Source of the DNA: Nitratireductor basaltis
GTDB lineage: Bacteria; Pseudomonadota; Alphaproteobacteria; Rhizobiales; Rhizobiaceae
Direction: 5' to 3'
Length of the DNA stretch: 64,000 nucleotides
NCBI RefSeq assembly: GCF_000733725.1
Contig: NZ_JMQM01000001.1
Coordinates: 2,046,001-2,110,000, forward strand
Part shown: positions 1-8,938 of the stretch, piece after piece
How positions within the stretch are numbered: the stretch's first letter is position 1
Layout: every line of letters begins with the position of its first letter
Position numbers and translations under genes: made by a program
Notes under the pieces: model-generated
What the model saw: the letters and a program-made list of their open reading frames with translations, nothing else
What the model was told of the DNA's origin: nothing
The model's database searches: none

Positions 1-716
1 GCGGTTTTTGCCGCGTCCTTTTTCATGATGGACTGCAGGAAGTCGGTCAGGTTGTCGGTGACGAAGTCGACATCATCCTTCTCGTCGGGATCGGATTCCC
101 ATATCTCGGAAAAGTCGGGCTCGAAATTGCGCGGTACAATCAGCACCGTGGTCATTCCAAGCTTCTTGGGCACACGCAGGTTGCGCGCGAGATCCTCGAA
201 CATGACGGCGTTGGGTCCGGCGACCTCGTGCAATTCGACAAAGCGGTCATAGGTCTTCTGCGCCGGTTTGGGGGTCAGATCCGCTGCAACGATGTCGAAG
301 ATGTCCTCGAAATGGTCGAGAATGCCAAGTTGTGCTGCCGTTCTTTCCGCATGTCCCCGGTCACCATTGGTGAAAATGAACTTGCGGCCGGGCAGCGCCT
401 TGATCGCCTCACTTAAATCCGGATCGGGCTTCAGCCATGAGTAGTCGATGTCGTGGACGACGCGCAGGAAATCGTCAGGATCGACATTGAAGCGTTCGAT
501 CAGGCCGTTCAGCGTGGTGCCGTGGTCCCGGTACAGATCCTTCTGAAGCTTGCGCGCCTCGTCGGGCGGCATGTTCAGAAGCTCTGCCACATAGGCCGTC
601 ATCTTCTTGTCGATCTGCGAGAAGAGATTGCTGTGGTGTGGATAAAGTGTGTTGTCGAGGTCAAATACCCAGTCTGTGACATGGGCAAAGCGGGCTGGAT
701 CGGGGCGATTTGTCAT
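1..716 (-). CDS. HAD-family pyrimidine 5'-nucleotidase (3' end outside window)
   Basis: The first 238 residues are visible and the frame is still open at base 1, so the C-terminus lies to the left of the window. HAD motif I is DLDNTLY with the nucleophile at D19 and the acid/base at D21; motif II is FTNGD, and the lysine/acidic motifs appear as TPKP and FEDLARN. An aspartate rather than a membrane segment follows each motif, so this is a soluble phosphatase of the YjjG/Sdt1-like group that removes phosphate from small substrates such as pyrimidine nucleotides. It is divergent from the diguanylate cyclase gene; the 107 bases between them hold both promoters. The family is clear, the substrate is inferred. 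Confidence 0.85.
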   Translation of the reverse strand, partial: MTNRPDPARFAHVTDWVFDLDNTLYPHHSNLFSQIDKKMTAYVAELLNMPPDEARKLQKDLYRDHGTTLNGLIERFNVDPDDFLRVVHDIDYSWLKPDPDLSEAIKALPGRKFIFTNGDRGHAERTAAQLGILDHFEDIFDIVAADLTPKPAQKTYDRFVELHEVAGPNAVMFEDLARNLRVPKKLGMTTVLIVPRNFEPDFSEIWESDPDEKDDVDFVTDNLTDFLQSIMKKDAAKT

Positions 717-823
717 GGTCGAACATATGGCAGTTTGCCGCTGATGTTTCAATTTTTACCGAAGCCGTAAAGGATACTGCAAAAACAGTATGCGAGGCTG
801 CCTGTTCATTACGGGGAGCGGCA

Positions 824-1582
824 ATGAAGCAGGTTTGGCTACAGTCGATAGCTGTGACGCTGATGGCGGTCATAGGATCGCTGCTGGTGTGCTGGGGCGT
901 ATTGGTGTTCGAGGGCAAGCCCCTCGACGGCGAAGTCGTACTTCTGAGCATGTTGAGCCCGGTGCTTCTCGGCTTTCCGATTGTCTTTTTCCTCCTGTAC
1001 CAGAAGCGCAAGGTGCGCCTTGCGCATCTGGAGTTGAGCGCTGCACATGACGAGCTGGCTGCTGTTCATCGCCGGCTGGCAGAAAAGGCGCGGCGTGATG
1101 ACCTGACGGGCCTGCTGAACCGCGGCGCCTTTGTCTCGGCGATCGATGCCACGCGCGGTCACAAGTCACGCGGTTGCCTGCTTGTCGTCGACGCCGACAA
1201 TTTCAAGCAGATCAACGACAGCTTCGGTCACCTGGCGGGAGACGAAGCGCTGCGCCGCATATCGGCTGCAATACGTGAGAATGTGCGTCGCTCGGATTTC
1301 CAGGGTCGGCTGGGCGGAGAGGAATTCGGCATTTTCCTGTGCGGGGCCGATCTGGCGAATGCCTATATCATCGCCGAGCGCCTGCGTCAGGCAGTTGAAG
1401 CCATTGCCTTCGCTCCGCAGGGCAGGGAAATATTGCGGATGACGGTCAGCATCGGCATTGCCGATGCTCCCGCACCGGCAACATTCCCGGAGATCATGGC
1501 GAAGGCTGACAAGCGGCTCTATGAAGCCAAGGAGCGCGGACGCAACCGCGTTGTCATGTCTGCCGAACGTGACGCCGCCTGA
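824..1582 (+). CDS. Membrane-anchored diguanylate cyclase (GGDEF)
   Basis: Makes the second messenger c-di-GMP from two GTP. The 252-residue protein has two N-terminal membrane segments (about residues 7-27 and 37-58), a short coiled linker, and a GGDEF domain from about residue 85. The active-site signature is GGEEF, and five residues before it RRSD matches the RxxD inhibitory site, so both catalysis and product inhibition look intact. There is no PAS, GAF or EAL domain. The ATG at 824 is preferred over an upstream one at 710 because a GGGGAG ribosome site precedes it and the membrane segment follows at once. It stands alone on the + strand. Confidence 0.88.
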   Translation: MKQVWLQSIAVTLMAVIGSLLVCWGVLVFEGKPLDGEVVLLSMLSPVLLGFPIVFFLLYQKRKVRLAHLELSAAHDELAAVHRRLAEKARRDDLTGLLNRGAFVSAIDATRGHKSRGCLLVVDADNFKQINDSFGHLAGDEALRRISAAIRENVRRSDFQGRLGGEEFGIFLCGADLANAYIIAERLRQAVEAIAFAPQGREILRMTVSIGIADAPAPATFPEIMAKADKRLYEAKERGRNRVVMSAERDAA

Positions 1583-1683
1583 CAAATGAGAAAGAGCTGT
1601 ACCGGTTTTCCCGCGTGCGGCTTGCATCATCTGGTGTCGGCATGATCTAGCCTTGGCTGATTTCATCAACCGGCCGGCATTTC

Positions 1684-2586
1684 ATGGAACTCTGGATTCC
1701 CATCACCATAGGCGCCGCCTTCCTGCAGAATCTGCGCTCCGTTGGCCAGAAGCATCTCAAGGGCGTGATGGGATCGACAGGGGCCACCTTTGTGCGCTTT
1801 GGCTTCGGCCTGCCCTTTGCCGCCTTGTTCGTGGCGGTATTGCACCAGCTTTTCGCATTGCCGCTGCCGCGACTGAACAGCGGTTTCGCACTCTGGGTGG
1901 TCGTGGGTGGTCTCTCGCAGATCGGGGCCCAGTTCCTGCTTGTCTACCTGTTCTCGTTCCGCAATTTTGCGGTGGGCACCGCCTATTCACGTACCGAGCC
2001 GGCACAGGCGGCCTTGTTCGGGCTGATCTTTCTGGGCGAGCTTGCAAGCCTTGGCGCTTTCGCCGCCATCGCGATCACGGTGATCGGCGTGATGCTCATC
2101 TCCGTTGCGCATGTTCCCATGAACTGGCGAAATCTCGGGGCCTCGGTCGTCAGCCGCACCGCCCTTATCGGCCTGGCTTCGGGTACGCTTTTCGGCATTG
2201 CAGCCGTCGCCTATCGCGCAGCCTCGCTTTCCCTTGGCGGCCCGACTTTCATGATGCAGGCGGCAACCACGCTGCTCTCAACCATCACCTTTCAGACCAT
2301 CGTCATGCTCGCCTGGATGCTGTGGAAGGATCGCGGGGAACTTACCCGTATCAGGCAGGCCTGGAAGCCATCACTGTTCGTCGGCTTCGTGGGAGCCACC
2401 GCCTCGCTTGGCTGGTTTGCCGCAATGACGCTTCAGCAGGCTGCGGTAGTCAAGGCGCTGGCGCAGGTGGAGATGATCTTCACCTTTGCGGCTACCGTGT
2501 TCTTTTTTCGCGAACGGATAAACAGGACGGAAATCGCCGGCTGCGCGCTGATCGTCGCCGGCATTCTCCTGCTTGTCCTGATTTAA
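1684..2586 (+). CDS. EamA/DMT-superfamily transporter
   Basis: The 300-residue integral membrane protein has about ten hydrophobic segments arranged as two homologous halves, the usual build of EamA drug/metabolite exporters. The GTAYSRTEPAQAALFG stretch closing the first half and the FFFRERINRTEIAGC stretch near the C-terminus are the positions where these carriers keep conserved polar and charged residues. It probably exports a small metabolite, but the substrate cannot be read from sequence. It lies 101 bases after the diguanylate cyclase and converges on argB, whose stop codon is only 2 bases away. Confidence 0.82.
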   Translation: MELWIPITIGAAFLQNLRSVGQKHLKGVMGSTGATFVRFGFGLPFAALFVAVLHQLFALPLPRLNSGFALWVVVGGLSQIGAQFLLVYLFSFRNFAVGTAYSRTEPAQAALFGLIFLGELASLGAFAAIAITVIGVMLISVAHVPMNWRNLGASVVSRTALIGLASGTLFGIAAVAYRAASLSLGGPTFMMQAATTLLSTITFQTIVMLAWMLWKDRGELTRIRQAWKPSLFVGFVGATASLGWFAAMTLQQAAVVKALAQVEMIFTFAATVFFFRERINRTEIAGCALIVAGILLLVLI

Positions 2587-2588
2587 GC

Positions 2589-3482
2589 TTACGGCACGAT
2601 AAGCGTGCCGGCACCATGCTCGGTGAACAGCTCAAGCAACACGGCATGAGCCGTCTTGCCGTTGAGGATGACAACACCTTCCACACCGCGTTCGATGGCC
2701 TCGATGCAGGTCTCGACCTTGGGGATCATGCCGCCGGAGATCGTGCCGTCCTTGATGAGGGCACGGGCCTCGGCCACCGTCAATTCGTCGATCAGGTTCT
2801 TGTCCTTGTCGAGAACGCCTGGAACGTCGGTCAGGAACAGAAGGCGCGATGCCTGGACCGCGCCGGCGATTGCTCCGGCAAATGTGTCGGCATTGATGTT
2901 GTAGGTATGGCCATCACGCCCGGGTGCGACAGGTGCGATCACCGGGATCATTTCCGAGCGCGCCAGAAGATCAAGCAGTGTGCGGTCGACCTCCACCGGC
3001 TCGCCGACGAAACCGAGGTCAAGCACGCGTTCAATATTGGAATCGGGATCGGTGACTGTCTTGCGCGCTTTTTCGGCGAAGACCATGTTGCCGTCCTTGC
3101 CGCAAAGGCCAATGGCCCACTCGCCCTCGGAGTTGATGAGCGCGACGATCTCCTTGTTGATCGAACCGGCCAGCACCATCTCCACGATTTCGACGGTGGA
3201 GCGGTCGGTCACGCGCAGACCGTTCTCGAATTTGGACTCGATGCCCATTTTCTGGAGCATCTTGCCGATCTGCGGGCCACCGCCATGGACAACGATCGGA
3301 TTGACGCCGGACTGCTTCAAAAGCGCGATGTCGCGGGCAAAGGCACGGCCAAGTTCGGCGTCACCCATGGCATGGCCGCCATATTTCAGCACCACGGTCT
3401 TGTTCTCGTAGCGCTGCATGAAAGGAAGGGCTGCTGAAAGAATTCGGGCCTGTGCCTCTGCTGTGCCCGTGGTTTCCGACAT
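2589..3482 (-). CDS. argB: Acetylglutamate kinase
   Basis: Catalyses the second step of arginine synthesis, phosphorylation of N-acetyl-L-glutamate by ATP in the cytoplasm. The 297-residue length is normal. The nucleotide/substrate motifs KYGGHAM near the N-terminus and [10 protein letters not shown] are the standard amino-acid-kinase glycine loops, and the C-terminal region has the [11 protein letters not shown] segment typical of ArgB. The ATG at 3482 is chosen because a GAGGGAG ribosome site lies just upstream; a longer in-frame start at 3518 has none. No other arg gene is adjacent. Confidence 0.96.
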   Translation of the reverse strand: MSETTGTAEAQARILSAALPFMQRYENKTVVLKYGGHAMGDAELGRAFARDIALLKQSGVNPIVVHGGGPQIGKMLQKMGIESKFENGLRVTDRSTVEIVEMVLAGSINKEIVALINSEGEWAIGLCGKDGNMVFAEKARKTVTDPDSNIERVLDLGFVGEPVEVDRTLLDLLARSEMIPVIAPVAPGRDGHTYNINADTFAGAIAGAVQASRLLFLTDVPGVLDKDKNLIDELTVAEARALIKDGTISGGMIPKVETCIEAIERGVEGVVILNGKTAHAVLLELFTEHGAGTLIVP

Positions 3483-3617
3483 GCTGCGCTCCCTCTTGGC
3501 CTCTGGCGAAATCGCCACGTCTCATATCCTATTCCCGCGCGGTGGCAAATGGCGCATTCGCATTCATCTTGCGTGCCAGCATTGCCAAAAGCAGGAAAGC
3601 TTCTATCTTTGCCGCTC

Positions 3618-4157
3618 ATGGGGCCAGAAGAGATCACGAAACTGCTTGCCAGAACCGCGCTGCGAGACCGCAATGCGTTTGATCGGCTCTATCGCCTGAC
3701 CAGTGCGAAACTTTTCGGCGTCTGCCTGCGTGTCTTGAAAGACAGGGCAGAGGCGGAAGAGGCATTGCAGGAAATCTATATCAAGATTTGGCACAAGGCA
3801 GACCGGTTCACGGCCAATGATCTGAGCCCGATCACCTGGCTTGTCGCGGTGGCACGCAACCACTGCATCGACCGCCTGCGCGCCAGGAAGAAGGGCAATC
3901 GCCCGCTTGATGAAGCTGCCGAGATTGCCGATGCCGCTCCGGGTCCCGAAGCCCAGGTAGCTGCGAGCGGCGAACGCCGCCGCATCGATGGTTGCCTGAA
4001 TGAGCTTGAGGCGGAACGTGCATTGGCTGTACGTGGTGCTTATCTTGACGGCGAGACCTACGCGGAACTTGCGGAGCGCTTCTCCGTGCCGCTCAACACG
4101 ATGAGAACCTGGCTGCGGCGCAGCCTGTTGAAACTGAAGGACTGTCTGGAAGCATGA
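3618..4157 (+). CDS. ECF sigma factor, SigK/RpoE-like
   Basis: Small extracytoplasmic-function sigma factor of 179 residues with region 2 (FDRLYRLTSAKLFGVCLRVL, then DRAEAEEALQEIYIKIW) and a C-terminal region 4 helix-turn-helix (YAELAERFSVPLNTMRTWL). The start at 3618 gives the expected length; the frame is open further upstream without a good ribosome site. Its stop overlaps the start of the next gene, a membrane anti-sigma factor, by 4 bases (ATGA), so the two are translationally coupled. A secreted fasciclin protein follows, which mirrors the mycobacterial SigK-RskA-MPT70/83 locus and suggests that it is a target gene (inference). Confidence 0.92.
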   Translation: MGPEEITKLLARTALRDRNAFDRLYRLTSAKLFGVCLRVLKDRAEAEEALQEIYIKIWHKADRFTANDLSPITWLVAVARNHCIDRLRARKKGNRPLDEAAEIADAAPGPEAQVAASGERRRIDGCLNELEAERALAVRGAYLDGETYAELAERFSVPLNTMRTWLRRSLLKLKDCLEA

Positions 4158-4885
4158 GCGAGCAGGACAACATGCCGGAGCACGAAGGTGGTGACGATCT
4201 CGTCGCCGCCGAATTCGTGCTTGGCGCGTTGGACAATGACGAGCGTGCATCCATCTCGCGACGGATCGAACAGGATCCGGAATTTGCGCGCCTCGTCGAT
4301 GACTGGGAAGAAAGGCTTGAAGGCCTTGGCAGCGAGTTCAAGCCGGTGGAACCACCGGCACAGATCGCAGCCTCGATCAGGCGCCGGCTGTTCGACGAGA
4401 ATGCATCCTACGAAGGGAACGCACCCGGTAAGGGCTGGTTTTCCCGCCTATGGAACAATGCTTCCGCATGGCGTGCCCTGGCAGCTGCCGCTGTGCTGGC
4501 ATTTGCCGGTCTGTCTTTCTACAATCTGGCACCACGCCCGGCGGCCGAGGAGGCGCGCTATGTGTCGTCGCTGGCGCCCACCGAAAGCGATGTCCATTAC
4601 TTTGTTGTCTATGACGCGCGCGACGGCAATGTGCGGCTTTCCCATGTCACCGGTGCGCGTCCCGAGGGACGTGACTTCGAACTTTGGGTCATTGAAGACG
4701 GCACGCCGCGTTCGCTCGGTGTCATTCCTGAAGGCCAGCGCGTGCGCATGGCCGTTGCCGATCGGTCGGCGAGCGAGCTCAAGGGTGACGCGATCTTTGC
4801 GATCACCACGGAGCCGCAGGGCGGTTCGCCCAGTGGCGCACCAACGGGCCCGGTTGTCGCGCAGGGCGACATCAACGCCATCTGA
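4154..4885 (+). CDS. Anti-sigma factor, RskA family
   Basis: A 243-residue single-pass membrane protein. Residues 1-100 form the cytoplasmic sigma-binding part, starting with the DLVAAEFVLGALDNDER motif usual in RskA/anti-sigma-K proteins. One membrane segment lies at about 107-127, followed by a periplasmic RskA domain containing FELWVIEDG and SLGVIP. There is no HxxxCxxC zinc motif, so it is not a ZAS-type redox anti-sigma. Release of the partner sigma factor would require regulated proteolysis, as known for RskA. It overlaps the sigma gene by 4 bases. Confidence 0.9.
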   Translation: MSEQDNMPEHEGGDDLVAAEFVLGALDNDERASISRRIEQDPEFARLVDDWEERLEGLGSEFKPVEPPAQIAASIRRRLFDENASYEGNAPGKGWFSRLWNNASAWRALAAAAVLAFAGLSFYNLAPRPAAEEARYVSSLAPTESDVHYFVVYDARDGNVRLSHVTGARPEGRDFELWVIEDGTPRSLGVIPEGQRVRMAVADRSASELKGDAIFAITTEPQGGSPSGAPTGPVVAQGDINAI

Positions 4886-4910
4886 TTTTTTTTCCAAGCA
4901 AAATCAGATG
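4879..4910 (+). terminator. Hairpin at end of anti-sigma gene
   Basis: An exact 11-base inverted repeat (CATCTGATTTT at 4879-4889 and its complement at 4900-4910) with a 10-base loop includes the stop codon of the anti-sigma gene. A run of T sits in the loop rather than after the stem, so it may act as a weak terminator, an mRNA 3' end, or a barrier between the sigma operon and the fasciclin gene. Confidence 0.45.
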
Positions 4911-5025
4911 CTTGTAAATTAATTTCGCGTATCGACCATTATTTCTGAAACTCTTTGTTGCAGGCTCTCGTGGCTACCCCTGCCTTCCAGAGAGGAAGGA
5001 ACAGATCAATCAGGGAGTACACGAC

Positions 5026-5586
5026 ATGAACAAGTTCACTTCTTCCATGCTCGCCGGCGCTGTTGCCATTGCCGCACTTACCGGTGCAAGCGTTGCTGCA
5101 GACAATCCGATGGTTGGTGGTGCAGAGATGTATGCCGACAAGAATATCGTTGAAAATGCCGTCAACTCGCAGGATCACACGACGCTCGTTGCTGCAGTAA
5201 AAGCTGCCGGTCTCGTCGAGACGCTTTCCGGCGAAGGCCCGTTCACCGTCTTTGCTCCGACCAATGCCGCTTTCGAAGCTCTGCCAGAGGGCACGGTCGA
5301 GACGCTCCTGAAGCCCGAGAACAAGGATCAGCTTACCAAGATCCTGACCTGCCACGTTGTCGGTACCGAAGCCATGTCCGACGCGATCGGCAAGATGATC
5401 GCGGATGACAATGGCGACCACCCGGTCACCACGCTGGGCGGCTGCGAGCTGTCTGCGAAGATGGACGGCGACAACATCACGCTGACCGATGAGAACGGCA
5501 ATGTTGCAACCGTGACCATCGCCGATGTCGACCAGTCCAATGGCGTAATCCACGTGATCGACGCCGTGCTTCTGCCGAAGCAGTAA
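5026..5586 (+). CDS. Secreted fasciclin-domain protein
   Basis: A 186-residue protein with an N-terminal signal peptide (about residues 1-25, ending SVAA) and one fasciclin/FAS1 domain. Family motifs visible are GPFTVFAPTNAAFEALP in the first half and GVIHVIDAVLLP at the C-terminus. FAS1 proteins are exported adhesion or envelope proteins; the rhizobial relative Nex18 is induced by nutrient deprivation. A CAGGGAG ribosome site precedes the ATG. Directly downstream of the ECF sigma/anti-sigma pair but with a 140-base gap, it probably has its own promoter, plausibly read by that sigma factor (inference). Confidence 0.92.
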   Translation: MNKFTSSMLAGAVAIAALTGASVAADNPMVGGAEMYADKNIVENAVNSQDHTTLVAAVKAAGLVETLSGEGPFTVFAPTNAAFEALPEGTVETLLKPENKDQLTKILTCHVVGTEAMSDAIGKMIADDNGDHPVTTLGGCELSAKMDGDNITLTDENGNVATVTIADVDQSNGVIHVIDAVLLPKQ

Positions 5587-5589
5587 GTC

Positions 5590-5652
5590 ATCAAGCGCGC
5601 CGTGATGGGCTGTTCCCCAGTTCCCTCACAAGGTCCATCACGGCGCCTTGAT
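5590..5652 (+). terminator. Long hairpin after the fasciclin gene
   Basis: Immediately after the fasciclin stop codon, 5590-5608 pairs with 5635-5652 over 18 bases with a single bulge and a 26-base loop. Only a weak T-rich tail follows. It likely protects or ends the fasciclin transcript before msrB. Confidence 0.55.
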
Positions 5653-5709
5653 TTGCTCTTGTAAATCCACCGCCTTTAGTCTGCAGCCAAAGCAGTAAGG
5701 AGCCGCTTC

Positions 5710-6216
5710 ATGACACGCCGGAAATTTCTTCTCGGATCAGCCGGAACCCTGGCAGCACTTGCAGCCGGTGGAACGGTCCTGCGCGACATGCTTGCTGCAC
5801 CTGCGCGGGCAGCAGAAGGCGAGTTCGAGATTAGCAAGACACCGGAAGAATGGCGTTCGATCCTGACCAAGGAACAGTTTGCCGTCCTGCGCGAGGAAGC
5901 AACCGAGCGAGCCTTTACCAGCCCGCTCAATGACGAGAAGCGTGCCGGGCTCTATCATTGTGCAGGCTGTGACCTGCCGCTTTATTCTTCGGAAACGAAG
6001 TTCGATTCCGGCACCGGCTGGCCAAGCTTCTATGAAGCGCTGCCGAATGCCATCGGGACGAAGGAGGACAAGTCCTTCTTCATGACCCGCACCGAATGCC
6101 ATTGCCGCCGCTGCGGCGGGCACCAGGGCCATATCTTCGACGATGGCCCGCCTCCCACGGGCAAGCGTCATTGCATCAATGGCGTGGCTTTGAAATTCGT
6201 ACCCGAAGCCGCCTGA
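5710..6216 (+). CDS. msrB: Tat-exported peptide-methionine (R)-S-oxide reductase
   Basis: Repairs R-methionine sulfoxide in proteins. The 168-residue protein starts with a twin-arginine signal (TRRKFLLG, then a hydrophobic stretch to about residue 35), so it should act in the periplasm. Four zinc-binding cysteines are present (C84, C87, C132, C135) and the catalytic cysteine is C155 in GKRHCINGVALKF. A periplasmic MsrB next to an envelope-stress-type sigma module and a secreted fasciclin protein suggests an oxidative envelope-repair theme (inference). A strong terminator follows. Confidence 0.93.
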   Translation: MTRRKFLLGSAGTLAALAAGGTVLRDMLAAPARAAEGEFEISKTPEEWRSILTKEQFAVLREEATERAFTSPLNDEKRAGLYHCAGCDLPLYSSETKFDSGTGWPSFYEALPNAIGTKEDKSFFMTRTECHCRRCGGHQGHIFDDGPPPTGKRHCINGVALKFVPEAA

Positions 6217-6235
6217 CTTTCTCTCCAGTGCAATT

Positions 6236-6269
6236 GACCCGGACAGTATACCGTCCGGGTCTTTTTTTT
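6236..6269 (+). terminator. Rho-independent terminator of msrB
   Basis: A perfect 9-base stem (GACCCGGAC / GTCCGGGTC) with an 8-base loop is followed by eight T residues, 20 bases after the msrB stop and just before the convergent acetyltransferase gene. Confidence 0.9.
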
Positions 6270-6289
6270 GCCTGAAGCTGCATTCACCT

Positions 6290-6928
6290 TCAGACAGCCT
6301 GCTTCAGCTTGTCGATATCTCTCCCGCGGATGGCGTCCAGATTCCGCGTGATTTTCTCCTGCGGCCAGTTCCACCAGGCGATTTCTTGCAGACGCGCAAC
6401 AGTCTCGTCGTCGAAACGCTGCCGGGTGATACGTGCGGGATTGCCGACCGCGATGCAGAAGGGTGGAATATCGCTCGCCACCACCGCATGCGCACCAATT
6501 ATGGCACCATTGCCAATCGTCACGCCGGGCATGATGCGGGCCTGGGTTCCAATCCACACATCGTGCCCCACCACCGTATCGCCTCGCGAAGCGGCATTGT
6601 AGGCGGCAGGATCGAAGCCTGATTCCCATCCGTTGCCGAAAATATTGAAGGGATAGGTCGAGAACCCGTCCATCAGGTGGTTTGCGCTGCTCATGATGAA
6701 TTGCACGCCATGGGCTATCGCAACGAAGCGGCCTATCACGAGCCGGTCGCCCAGAAACTCATAGTGATAGAGTATGTTGCGCTCCTCGAAGCGCTCCGCA
6801 CCTTGCGGGTCGTCATAATAGGAGAAGTCGCCCACTTCGATATTCGGGCGCGTGATGAAGTTTTTCAGGAATACGGCGCGGGGGAAACCGGCCATGGGAT
6901 AAAGGCAGGAAGGTTCGGGTCCGTGCAT
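6290..6928 (-). CDS. Xenobiotic/Vat-type hexapeptide O-acetyltransferase
   Basis: A 212-residue left-handed beta-helix acyltransferase. Hexapeptide repeats are visible around VVGHDVWIGTQARIMPGVTI and IGNGAIIGAHAVVASDIPP, and MSSANHLMDGFSTYPF matches the active-site His loop of the CatB/Vat group (xenobiotic acyltransferases using acetyl-CoA). Chromosomal members often act on unknown natural substrates, so resistance to chloramphenicol or streptogramins cannot be assumed. A GGAGG ribosome site lies 7-8 bases before the ATG. It converges on msrB and stands alone. Confidence 0.85.
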   Translation of the reverse strand: MHGPEPSCLYPMAGFPRAVFLKNFITRPNIEVGDFSYYDDPQGAERFEERNILYHYEFLGDRLVIGRFVAIAHGVQFIMSSANHLMDGFSTYPFNIFGNGWESGFDPAAYNAASRGDTVVGHDVWIGTQARIMPGVTIGNGAIIGAHAVVASDIPPFCIAVGNPARITRQRFDDETVARLQEIAWWNWPQEKITRNLDAIRGRDIDKLKQAV

Positions 6929-7116
6929 CGGAAACCTCCATGATCTTGTCGAAGGGATGAATATCGAGCGACTGCATCCGCCCTGCCTTTCTGGGGCATG
7001 GCCGCCGGACCTTGTGCGTGCCCCGGATGCATCTTGTCGGTCCCTTCTAGTGGATCATGTGCCTTCTCTCCTCTGCTTGCGGTATTTTAGCAAGGTTCTG
7101 CTTCCAGAACCACTGT

Positions 7117-7806
7117 TCAGCTCTGGATGGCCTGGATGATGTGGCCGCGCAGTTCGTCCAGCCCCTCGCCTTTCTCGGAAGACGTGGCGGTGAGCGCCGG
7201 GAAGGACGCCGGGCGCTTGGCGAGCTTTCTGGCAGTTTCCTCCTGCAGTTTTGCAACCGCAGGCGGCTTGATCTTGTCGGCCTTGGTCAGTACCACCTGA
7301 TAAGACACGGCTGCCTTGTCGAGCAGGTCCATGACCTCCTCGTCGTTCTTCTTGATGCCGTGGCGGGAGTCGATCAGCAGATAGACGCGCTTGAGCGTCA
7401 CGCGGCCGCGCAGATAATCGAAGACGAGCTTCGTCCAAGCATCAACCTGGCTCTTCGGCGCCTTGGCAAAGCCGTAGCCGGGCATGTCTACGATGGCCAT
7501 CGGAGGTAGATCGCCAGGCTCACCGCTATAGCCATCGGGCACGAAGTAGTTCAGTTCCTGTGTGCGCCCCGGCGTGTTTGAGGTGCGTGCGAGCCCCTTC
7601 TTCGACACGAGCGCATTGATAAGCGACGACTTGCCAACATTGGAGCGGCCAGCAAATGCAATCTCCGGCGGGCCTTCCGGCGGCAGGAACTTCATGGATG
7701 GCACGCCTCGAATGAATATCCACGGGCGCGTGAACAGGCGCGCGTGAGGTCCGTCGGGCGTGCCTGCCTGAGAACTGCCTTCTGCCTTATCGCTTGCCAC
7801 TGTCAT
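7117..7806 (-). CDS. engB: Ribosome biogenesis GTP-binding protein YihA/YsxC
   Basis: A 229-residue TRAFAC-class GTPase needed for late 50S subunit assembly. The P-loop is [10 protein letters not shown], the G2 region follows in SNTPGRTQ, G3 is DMPGYGFA and G4 is TKADK. The N-terminal extension with [12 protein letters not shown] is usual for alphaproteobacterial members. In related genomes it lies just downstream of yidC; here three unrelated genes separate them. Confidence 0.96.
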   Translation of the reverse strand: MTVASDKAEGSSQAGTPDGPHARLFTRPWIFIRGVPSMKFLPPEGPPEIAFAGRSNVGKSSLINALVSKKGLARTSNTPGRTQELNYFVPDGYSGEPGDLPPMAIVDMPGYGFAKAPKSQVDAWTKLVFDYLRGRVTLKRVYLLIDSRHGIKKNDEEVMDLLDKAAVSYQVVLTKADKIKPPAVAKLQEETARKLAKRPASFPALTATSSEKGEGLDELRGHIIQAIQS

Positions 7807-7901
7807 CTCCGCTTCAACACTTCACAGACAGGCCATCGGGTCTGACGGCCTGATTGTCAACTCCGTGGGTGAAGAATGCCCAGGCGGCGCGCCGACATCG
7901 G

Positions 7902-8921
7902 TCAGACGAGCCTGTGCTCTATCAGGCTTTGGCCAAGCGCGCGCGTGGCTTCTTCGGCAGACAGGAATTCCCGCCCCAGAAGAGCCTGGGCGCGGCTGGC
8001 GTCTATCCTGCGCTCGATGCCAAGTTCGCCGAGATTGTCGCGGGTCTGCTTGTCGAAGCGCGAATACAGGCGAACCATCCAATCGGGCAATTCCCGTTTT
8101 GGCAGCTTGTCCGCATAGTCGGGAAAGGCGCTGCGCAAGGTATCGGACATGCGCAGGATGCTGAGATTTGCGCTGGAAACCGGATGTCGCTTTCCCCCTG
8201 CATCCGCCGCCCTCATCGCTTCGACATGTATCGCTGCCACGTCGCGGACATCGACACAGGGAATGTTCATCCGTGGTGCGCCCGGCAGCTTGCCCTTCAT
8301 CAGACGCTGCACCAACAGGCCCGAGGTGCCCGGATCGTCGTCCAGAAGCGGGCCAAAGATGAGCGAGGGGTTCACGACAGCGAGATCACGTTCGCGCCCG
8401 GCTTCACGCATGATCTCCCAGGCGCGCTGTTCGGCGATGGTCTTCGATTGCACATATGCCGTTACGCCCGGACCATCCTCAGCGCTCCAGTCATCCGGCC
8501 CAAACAGCTTTTGACGATCCCCGGAGCCATACATGATGGCGGCCATGGACGATGTCAGCACCACGCGCTCCACCTTGGCCGCCAGGGCAGCACGCAAGGC
8601 GCGCTCCACGCCTTCGACAGCGGGTCGGATCAGTTCTTGAGGGTCCTTCGGCATATCCAGCACGAAAGGAGAGGCTACATGCTGTAGATAGCGGATGTCA
8701 GCCATTGCCTCTGACCATCCCTCGTCGCGCATCAAGTCCAGTTCGACAAATTCGAGCCTGGATATGTCTGCCCCGGCCCTGGCCAATACATCACGAACAT
8801 GATCAGCCTTTTTCAGTGAGCGCATGCTGCCGCGCACGCGGTATCCGGCCTTCAGAAGCTGAAGTGCAACCTGGCCGCCAAGAAAACCGGTAACCCCGGT
8901 CACGAGTACTAGATCGGTCAT
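7902..8921 (-). CDS. NAD(P)-dependent aldehyde/dihydroflavonol-type reductase
   Basis: A 339-residue extended short-chain dehydrogenase. The nucleotide-binding motif is VTGVTGFLGGQV, the catalytic serine lies in VLTSSMAA, and the YxxxK pair is YVQSK. This set matches the dihydroflavonol-4-reductase-like aldehyde reductases that reduce or oxidise small carbonyl compounds; the natural substrate is unknown. ATG 8921 is chosen because AAGGA lies 8 bases before it; a TTG six bases upstream is possible. It is transcribed away from a TetR regulator across a 61-base gap holding a large palindrome, so it is very likely controlled by that regulator. Confidence 0.85.
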   Translation of the reverse strand: MTDLVLVTGVTGFLGGQVALQLLKAGYRVRGSMRSLKKADHVRDVLARAGADISRLEFVELDLMRDEGWSEAMADIRYLQHVASPFVLDMPKDPQELIRPAVEGVERALRAALAAKVERVVLTSSMAAIMYGSGDRQKLFGPDDWSAEDGPGVTAYVQSKTIAEQRAWEIMREAGRERDLAVVNPSLIFGPLLDDDPGTSGLLVQRLMKGKLPGAPRMNIPCVDVRDVAAIHVEAMRAADAGGKRHPVSSANLSILRMSDTLRSAFPDYADKLPKRELPDWMVRLYSRFDKQTRDNLGELGIERRIDASRAQALLGREFLSAEEATRALGQSLIEHRLV

Positions 8922-8938
8922 GTCCAAGATCCTTGATT

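Noticed and set aside
1653..3437. 594-codon + strand open frame across the EamA and argB genes
   Set aside because: It is a shadow of two well-supported genes in GC-rich DNA; its translation matches no family and changes character at the real gene border.
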